Shown one piece after another: positions 56,366 through 64,000 of a stretch of 64,000 nt of DNA. The notes under the pieces were generated by a model. That model did not search any database. It was not told the DNA's origin and was given only the letters and a program-made list of their open reading frames with translations. The position numbers and the translations under genes were made by a program. This stretch comes from Periconia sp. R9002 (lineage: Eukaryota > Ascomycota > Dothideomycetes > Pleosporales > Periconiaceae), in the NCBI GenBank assembly GCA_023627715.1, contig JAMAHW010000039.1, positions 186,001 through 250,000 on the forward strand, given 5' to 3'. Each line of letters opens with the position of its first letter. Positions within the stretch are counted from its first letter, which is position 1.

Positions 56366-58940
56366 TTACGCTGTTCCTGGCTTGAATGCGGCAGCTATGC
56401 AGACTTGAGCTTGGGCTTGCACGGATGGTTGCTGACCAGCCTGAAGGTCTTTCTGCATTGGCCATCGTGCTTGATATTGAAGGTTTCTACCTTCAACGAT
56501 CATGACGAGCTCGAACTGTACAGCCCAGTGAAGCTTGTCGGGTTCTTCGTTGAATTTGCTGAATTGCGACGGGCGTTCTGGCTGAATTCGACCTTCATCT
56601 CGCAGGAATGTCATGTCTGCAATTATAGAGCCGGCTAGCTCAGCTCCTGAGAAGATTTAGAAAGTGAGGTCATGAAGTGGCATCGAGGATCAAATTTGGT
56701 ACCTTTGTTGTTCGCATTGCCTTTCTTATAGTGAGATTTGTGCTTCTTTTCGGAGATGTATAGCTCTTCTATACAAATGAGCTTCTCGCTGTCCAAAGCA
56801 AACGTATGTTTGACAGGAATTGCAATCTCTTTGCGGCTTGGTAGTCGATCTCCCTATTTATCTTCCATGTCGGTTTTTGCTCCTCATTTTCTGCAGTGGA
56901 AATCCTTACCGCACAGATAAGCCAGTCAATCGTGTCTATGACGTATCGCTCACCATCAGCTTTATCGACACTTGCTCTGGCCTTTTTATGCGCACGATGT
57001 CGGTTTGGCTCATATAGTTCATCTCTCAAAAATCCATAGCTGCACTGTATAACTCGTTCAGGACCTTCCCCCTTTTTCAACGCACGTAACACTGCACCTT
57101 TCGCCACTGCCGTCGAGCTAAATTCAAAGTTCAGTCGTAAGTTCTTCCTAGCAAAAACCATGAAAAACTCACGGCGATCTTGGAATCAGAAGGGTTATGG
57201 TAGTGCCGTGACCTTCATTATATTTGTTCAAATACTTCCTGATGTAGTTTTGTAACGCGGGAGATTGGCCGAATCCACCAGTCAGTATTACTTTCTACTG
57301 ACATGTCAGTGACAACCAGTGATAGTGAATGTGCATTTGGATTATTGCTAGGGCATCTATTACCTGAACTGATTTCTCTTGGCCTTCTGCCAACTCCAAT
57401 TGCTTTTCCAAAAGCTTTTTTGTTCCTCGCTGGGAATCTTGATACATGATTTTGGTATCGTCGCTATATTCGATCAGATATGCAACTGAGTTGATTCCCA
57501 GGAAACATACTGGCTTAGAATGAGACAGTTTCGTCCAAAGCCCTTTGCACGGTCCTCCCTCAGGTCATCGATATATATAGGCTCCAACTCGGCGCGAGGG
57601 TCCTCAGTGTCAAAGGAGCGCTTTTCACCGTTCTCAAACATTATGCTCTGTCTTTCGATGATACTCTCCAAGGTCTTTCCATTTTTGATTAGGTAGGTTT
57701 CATCTGCTAACAGGTCATGGAGCATTTCGTTGAACCTGCGATTGATAAAACTCGCCCCGCACACTTCGCCTATATTAATTGTTAGTCAATTCATGAGTGT
57801 GAAAGTTACCTACTGTCAGGTTGAACTATCTCGGCATGCATCCTGAGTGGTTCGTCGTTCGTTATTCTGTAGGTCACAGCATCTACAGTCCCACCACCTG
57901 CATCAAGGATAAGGACTCCCTCGTTGAACTGGATGGGCTTCATGAGTTGAGATGGTGAAGTGGTTGTTGAGGAAGCTTACATAGATTTCATTGCGATTCT
58001 CAGACAGAACGCAGGCAGCGGCTGCTTCAGGTTCAGTAACAAGAAAAAGATTAGTGACACTATCCTGGGCTTTTTGCCCAAACCCGGCGTCTTTGACAGC
58101 GTTTTCCATCGCTTCTTGTAGAACTCGAGAACCTTTGATTGGCCATTTTGCAGGCACGCAAAGTATGAATTCTATCGAGGGATCGTCTTCTAGCTCTCCC
58201 TTTTCTTCGAGTTGTGCTCTAGCATTTTCAAGCAAGTGTGTGAGGTAATGTGTGTAGAGATCATTGACGTCATGAATGAGTCCTTGGCTCTGTAAAAAAC
58301 TCACAATGGGCTGAAGTTCATGTCGGAGCATTTTTGTGTTTTTGCCGTCGTCGAGAAGAAGCTTGAAACTCGAGATGCGGGCATGTTCTTGCTTCGGAGT
58401 ATCAATTCGCCTAAGCTGGTTCTGAACGCCGAAACCCCACAAACTAGGGCGCGAGGATTTGGATTGATGTTCTTGGATTCTTTGGCGTGCGCGGACTTCT
58501 CGTGGTTCCTCCGGCTCATCTTCGTCAGATGAAGGGTATATGCTTTTCCATTTTGTCGCTTTTGCTCTCTGGGGGGCGTTGCCTTGAAGAGAAGCCGAGT
58601 CATTGTCGAAATGCTCCTGGTCATTCAAACCAACGTTGTACCATAGCTCAGATGGAACATCCTCCCTTACTTGTGCCATTTCACCCCGCGGTTTATAATC
58701 TTTGAACTTGTTAATGCATCTGACTTGCGAAATGTTGATCCCGCCGGGCCGATCCCCTTTCCTTACGCGGGTGTACGCCACGCAAGAAAAGGTTGTGCCG
58801 AAATCCACAGATATCAATAATCGATCGGATTGGGAAGGCATTTGATCCTCATTCAAGTCATCCAGGTCCATTTTGTCGGCATCACCGTTTCCATGCTCTG
58901 GTGCATCGTCGAGGATAGGACCGGGATCAAATTCCTGCAT
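56366..58940 (-). CDS. Hsp70-like actin-fold ATPase, fungal-specific
   Basis: Minus-strand exons 57981-58940, 57814-57937, 57511-57769, 57364-57463, 57173-57294, 56910-57117, 56703-56853 and 56366-56646 join with every phase closed to 734 residues. ATPase-fold motifs are all present: phosphate-1 LLISVDFGTTFSCVAYT (about 41-57), phosphate-2 LILDAGGGTVDAV and the adenosine motif VILTGGFGQSPALQNYI. A C-terminal beta domain (GDRLPSRKEIAIPV, IIADMTFLRDEG, LVMIVEGRNLQY) replaces the normal Hsp70 substrate domain. The N-terminus has an acidic stretch, and exon 1 holds an Asp/Glu insertion (SSDEDEPEEP). This Hsp70-like group is expanded in ascomycetes; function is mostly unknown, though relatives are often linked to NLR signalling loci. 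The frame extends to a TTG at 58988; the ATG at 58940 is used. Confidence 0.92.
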
Positions 58941-59697
58941 GGCGTGGGCGAAAACAATTTGCGCAAAAATCGATATTGCGTTTTTCAAATTTGTTCTCAG
59001 GTCAAAGGGTGAGGAAAGAGGGCAGTATTAAGAGAGAGATCCTCTACTGGATACTGTGTCTGTGAACCCTGTTTCATGTCGCCTTCATCATCAAGTCATG
59101 TTGAGGTTGCGGACTGTCTCTCGAGGCGCTGATGCATCATTGCGGCACAGCACAACACCTGACACTTAGCCCCTGCATACTGCACTCTGACTGGCTGCTG
59201 CAGCCTCCAACAAGAACCCTCTAGAAACCTTCGCAAGGCAGTTTTACTCTTGTAGACAGTAATAATCCTCGGGTGAATATTGTCCGTTTGCTCTATCACC
59301 GCCAAAGTTATGAGGCTATGCTTGAAAGCTTGCAAACTATGGCTTTTTTACCACTTACGATGGTGTACGCACGTCGAACACACCTATGATGTTACCTATG
59401 TCGGTATCGAAGAGTCTTGGAACGTGCTTCGGGACATTCCCTTGTCAACCCCTTATCATTTCATGCAAGGCCAGCCAGTCAATTGATGCACTGCCATCCC
59501 CTATCTCTGCATTGTGACTACAGGGGGTGACTGAAGAGTTCCAACTGGCTGTCTTTCATTGCGCCACTGTGAACCTGAACACCGTGGAAGTTACAGTAGA
59601 CCCCGAAATACGTGGGCCGTCAATCAAATTGTTTGCGCGAACATCTTCCTTCTTTCTCCACTCAAATTTTTCCATCTCCTCCTTCATTCAATACATC
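58941..59697. other. divergent intergenic region
   Basis: This lies between the Hsp70-like gene (minus) and the coiled-coil gene (plus). A pyrimidine-rich leader (59650-59690) precedes the latter's ATG. The upstream in-frame extension from 59527 lacks an ATG. Nothing else was recognised. Confidence 0.35.
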
Positions 59698-61696
59698 ATG
59701 CTAAACGGACGCGGTGGCCATCATTCTCATTGGCCAGATGAGGACGTGATTGAGTTATTAGCCCAGCTTGACTTGATTCTTTGCGTGCAAAAACCGTCAT
59801 GCGCACCCGATAAACTCGCACGCGATAGACAAAGGGTCATATTTGATTTGAGCCAGAAGATCAACGGAAAATATAGTACTCATCAAGTTCGTGCCAAGTT
59901 GTTGAGTCTATACGCTGAGGGTGACACGAGTGGGCATCACAAGTTCAATTTCCCCATCGTCTTTCGCCATGGAAGTGCGGAGATGCGAGCTATTGATGAT
60001 ACGGTCCGAACTGGCGTTAAAGAAAGATATGAGGTGCTCAAATTGAATACGCCGAGGGCGAAGAGATCTTCTTCCACACGCCTTACTCCATCTCAGTCCA
60101 CTGTCCAAAACGCGTCTCCCGCCCCGCTTAGACAGAAACGCCGCAAACAAGCCATCAGATCACGGAGATCCTCCACACAACCCAGGACTCCCTCTCCTCG
60201 CAAGGTAGGATATCTGCTTTTCTCAAGGTCTGCAGCTGACACGACTAACTGCAACAGATTTCACACAAACGAAATAATGACACTATCAGAGTCTCGAGAA
60301 AATCGCCTTACGTCGTTATTCCTTCCATAAAACGAGAGCAGCTAACATCCGCGCGAAATCATGTGAACTCAGTTCCTAAGCGAACTAGAGTTGACGACTC
60401 CATGGAAATTGACACCCCACTGGCTTCCAGCGACGAAGCTCCCACAAAAACGTTATTGACTGCCGATGTCCATCACTACGACCGCCCCAGATCGATCGTT
60501 CGCAAGCCCTCGGTATCTCCGATACCCTCGAATTTGATCATGCTAAACATACAAGAGCACGAAGATCTCATACATGAGTTATCATACTTCAGGCAAAAGT
60601 GTGAAAAGGCTGAACAATACATTGAAGAGATTAGGCGGGAGGAACGCGAAGCAAAGGCGCTTACTGCCAGGAGGGAGAGCCCTATGTTCAATTTCGGGGA
60701 AGAAATTAAAAAGAAAAATTCTCGGATTGCCGATTTGGAGATGCAAGTCAGTAGGCAAGGGTTGCTGCAGCCATACGTTGATTTGGAGTCGGGAGAGCTG
60801 AACGCTGGGACACTGACGGAGATACATTCAAAAGCAAAGCTGTTGACTAAGCGAATTGCAGCGATTGAGCATGTCTCCGGTCTCAGAATTCCTGGCAAGG
60901 AGGGCTTCACAACTGAATGGAGCCCTGAGCTAGTGAAACTAATGGAAAAAGCTCTCGGTCACAGTCCATGCGATGTACAACACCGCCTCGACGATTTGTC
61001 AAGTTCTGGCGTCCCATCTGAGCGCTTTGTGCAAGCCCTCGTAGGCGCAGCCGTTTGCGAAGAAGTATTTCACAAAAATTTCAGGTGCGTGGAGATGGTA
61101 GGCACGCCTCTGCTCGAAGAATATCGCAAAAATATTGCTGCCGTCTGTACGTCTATCTCTGTCGATTCAGGATCCATGGTGCTAAAAATGACATAGGTAG
61201 TTTGAACGTCTTACACGGTCTTGATTTTGCTTCCCATCAATCAGTCATTCAGAGCGACCACTTCCAGAATGATGTGCTTCCACGGAAAGGTAGAGATTTG
61301 GCTGAAAGAGTCCTGAAGATACTGGCTCCTTTTGTGGAAGAGAATAGAATGGTAGAAGGCACAGAAAGCTTCTTGTGGAGACTGGAGGGTATTTTCACTA
61401 TTGCGTTCCATCTCAAAACTCTTCTTATAATAGCAAATGGTGTTTTTGAGTGCATTTGGCCAGCTCCGGGTTCAGAGTTCGAGTTCAACACGATGAAAAT
61501 GGTGGGATCTGCAGGGCAAAATATGGATTCTTGCGACACTTCAAAAGCTTCTGGGGCGGTAATACTTCCGTTGTCGCCAGGGCTTTGCGTATACTCACAC
61601 AATCGTCAGATGATTGACTATGATGGTTTTAAAAGTCCTGAAGATTCTACAGACGGGCCGCAAACTGTGGTTGTACAATCCATGGTGTATACATAA
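59698..61696 (+). CDS. fungal-specific coiled-coil protein of unknown function
   Basis: Exons 59698-60204, 60258-61146 and 61197-61696 close in phase to 631 residues. The N-terminus, WPDEDVIELLAQLDLILC with a downstream basic patch, looks like a small DNA-binding or Myb-like helical region. A Lys/Arg- and Ser-rich linker with several SP/TP sites and nuclear-localisation-like KRRKQAIRSRR follows. A coiled coil (about 280-340: CEKAEQYIEEIRREEREAKA, KKKNSRIADLEMQV) leads to a helical C-terminal domain containing LLEEYRKNIAAV and FASHQSVIQSDHF. I recognise that last domain as a recurrent uncharacterised fungal type. It lies 331 bp before the nuclease-like gene on the same strand. A nuclear role is inferred only from composition. 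Confidence 0.78.
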
Positions 61697-62027
61697 ATCA
61701 AATGACAATGTGGTTCGAACACTATGAAGGTTGTGTAAAAGCATGTTATTCAAATGCTCGACCAGGCACCTTCCAAGTGCAGCCCTCGTGTGTGGCATTG
61801 ATGTGTGTAGCCGAGAAGTGCGCAGCCACTGGTTAGGCGCTTTCGCCCCTGCTACAAAACGTTGCAGCCTTCAGCAGGCCCAGCCACCGTATTATATTAG
61901 GGTGGCACACATGCCCCACTCCCCATCGTTGGCAAGCCGGCCATTCCATAGTTCCCGCAGAAACACTTAAGGTTACACACCTCCGCTGCGAAAGGCAGCA
62001 TCGGATTCACTCCAACGTAGCGCAAAC
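61697..62027. other. short intergenic region
   Basis: 331 bp between two plus-strand genes. No clear motif. Confidence 0.35.
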
Positions 62028-64000
62028 ATGGCACGTCGAAATCCGACCGAGGTACATCAGGAACTCAAGAGGCTCATGGAAAGCTACTCTATTTCTTTTG
62101 AAGGCCCCGTTTCCCCCAATCGCTGGCCCTCCCTCTATAACCGCCACTTCCATGCTATTCGCGAGATCAGTCGTGTTCGATACGAAGAATACATCGCTCG
62201 AACAGATTTAGATGCATCGCTGAAAGTTCTTCGGCAAAGGCACGTTCGCAAGTTACGTGAAAGCGCATACAGCTTACGCAAAGATCTGAATATCAATGAG
62301 AACACATGGCGGCACTCGATTGAAACACAGGCTGTCGAGATTTTCGAAGAAGCAGTAATATGGTATGTCAGACTGAATTTTCTCTTCGCACTTTTACGTT
62401 GAATAACATGAACGTAGTTACTCATGCGGAGAGGAACTTCATATACCAGATTACCAGGCAGTACCCCATGACACCCGATCAAAGGAATCCTTGGAGTGTA
62501 AAAGAAGATCAAGGAAGAAATGCGAATGCCAAGGAAAAGAGAACAGTCTCGTAGACCAGTGCGTACCGCCTAACTTTCCTTCTCTTTTCCCTACTGTGGC
62601 AGATTTACTGACAATCCAGTGACGATGAGATTCAGCGTATATTCAAGACGGTGATAGAGAAACCTGTCGCGCATTCGGAAATGAATGAACACGATAGTTT
62701 CCTCAAGAAAAAGCGAGTTTTAATGAGACCAGACCGTGTAGTAGGACTGAGCATCACAGACGGAATTCGCCAGTGTTTGGACCATTCTCAGTGGAATTTG
62801 GAGCACAACCCGATTGACAATATAGAAATGGTGTACCCATTTCTTGTAATTGAAGCAAAGAAAGACGACAACTCCCCGGGCTTTAGATCTATAGAGAGAC
62901 AAACGGCTTTTCCAATCCGTCGATTTCTCCATATTCAAGATGAATTAAGAAATAAGTTTTTGGGGACCAGTGGACCGGTGCACAACGAAGCAGACTATCG
63001 CTGTGAGCCCCCATTAGTATGGTTTTTTGCAAATATAGGAGAAGAATGGCGATTATATGCTGCGGTGTTCCCAAACAGAATGATATCGACAGTTTACACT
63101 GGACATGATAAAGAGAAAATTGTAAGTCATGTAATGGGTCCATCAACTAGCATGATCACTGATCTTCCATTACAGAGCGTCTATGACTTGTGGCACGGAA
63201 CAGTTGAATGTGAGAATGGGGCATTGCAACTACTGCAGGTCGTTGATTATATCTGGAGCTGGGCACGGGACGTTTTCCGCCCTCAGATCAAAGCATGCCT
63301 AATGGGTGAGGTGCAGCAAACAAAATCAATGTCATTGCCTACCAGCCCAACAGGATTAATCCTGAGCAATCGCTCTGATATATCGTATCGCGCAGAAACT
63401 CCAGATACAATCATGACGGATGTCATGGAAATCACAGAGAGTGATTATTTGAGAGGCGAAAATGGCATTGCTCCCGAACGTTCACCACATCTTGAACAGG
63501 CATTTGGGACAAGTACTACGCCCACAATAGGGCATGAAGACACAACACGTCACCCCTTCCTCCGTTGGGCCACGAAGCACAGATCTGTTGAAAGAATGTC
63601 CCGGTTTTCCACCATTCGACATGCCAACATAGTCCTTCACACTTTCAGAATTCGAAGAATTTCCCACATTGAGCAATTTCTTCACGGAGGATATTCAACA
63701 CAGCCTCTGGGAACCCGAATAAAGTTATTTGATCTTCTCAAATGTGCCATATCGATCAAATCTTCGGATCTCTATGATGCGATGTACAGCTGGACTGGGA
63801 AAAAGAAGCTTCTGACCACTCGGGACAGCATGGAAAAAATGAATATGGTATCCATTTTTTGCCATACGTACTGTCAAAGAAATGACTGGCAGATAGTGCG
63901 ACAAATTGAATGTATAATCTGGCCCGACGATGCTTATAAGAAGATGCCGAGCAGCCTCAATCAAGACCAAATGGACAGAATTCAAAACCAACAACCAATT
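62028..64000 (+). CDS. PD-(D/E)XK-nuclease-like fungal protein, 3' partial
   Basis: Exons 62028-62362, 62418-62558, 62620-63121 and 63176 to the window end close in phase and encode at least 601 residues; the gene continues past 64000. The central domain reads PDRVVGLSITDGIRQCLDHS, then YPFLVIEAKKDD and FRSIERQTAFPIRRFL. The E-x-K in VIEAKKD with the following Gln-Thr helix is the core of the PD-(D/E)XK nuclease fold as seen in a fungal-specific family; the Asp in the GLSITDG region may be the first acidic ligand. After an intron, the beta-rich part EEWRLYAAVF and a helix SVYDLWHGTVECENG complete it. The C-terminal 250 residues are polar with no known motif. A nuclease activity is inferred, not shown; degenerate PD-(D/E)XK domains may only bind. 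Confidence 0.82.

Noticed and set aside
56881..56909. Reading through 56910 as one exon in the Hsp70-like gene
   Set aside because: The frame stays open but yields a non-family sequence; splicing 56854-56909 restores GDRLPSRKEIAIPV and the correct phase.
61085..61170. Alternative intron in the coiled-coil gene starting at GTGCGT
   Set aside because: It also restores the frame but removes LLEEYRKNIAAV, a conserved-looking segment; the 50-nt intron 61147-61196 keeps it and has good borders.

Overview
The window is nuclear DNA of a filamentous ascomycete (Pezizomycotina). The evidence is short spliceosomal introns of about 40-90 nt with GTRNGT donors and CTRAC-like branch sites, plus typical families: PTH11-type and CFEM receptors, Zn2Cys6 regulators, DHA1 and DHA2 transporters, a cutinase-type esterase, and NACHT, AAA and Hsp70-like proteins. 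The class or species cannot be fixed from sequence alone. Most genes are multi-exon and were rebuilt here by joining open frames across consensus splice sites. In nearly every case the phases close exactly.

Layout. 0.3-9.7 kb: a CFEM seven-helix receptor, a 14-helix DHA2 transporter, a large protein with two C-terminal membrane helices, and a secreted cutinase-like esterase. 10.4-13.2 kb: a gene graveyard with remains of polyketide synthase modules, an AT-rich patch that looks mutated by RIP (repeat-induced point mutation), and a decayed reading frame. 13.9-25.2 kb: a DHA1 transporter, a PAQR/haemolysin-III membrane protein, two fungal-specific membrane proteins and an NmrA-like dehydrogenase. 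27.9-36.6 kb: O-methyltransferase, DHA2 transporter, Zn2Cys6 regulator and short-chain dehydrogenase in one block. It resembles a small secondary-metabolism cluster with no visible backbone enzyme. 38.2-42 kb: a PTH11-type receptor and an F-box protein. 43-46.4 kb: a second graveyard with a broken lectin-like membrane protein, a TPR fragment of an NLR-type protein and a broken PTH11 receptor.

46.9-64 kb is the most distinctive part. An AAA ATPase and a 1336-residue NACHT NTPase are divergently transcribed from a shared ~330 bp promoter. They are followed by a small APH-type kinase, a spliced Hsp70-like ATPase, a coiled-coil protein and a protein with a PD-(D/E)XK-nuclease-like motif that runs off the window end. 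Signal-transducing NTPase, kinase, chaperone-like and nuclease-like proteins next to degraded NLR and receptor pieces look like a fungal allorecognition/defence-type island. That reading is inference.

No rRNA, convincing tRNA, CRISPR array, intact transposon or plasmid-type origin was found. All family calls come from reading motifs by eye; no database search was possible.
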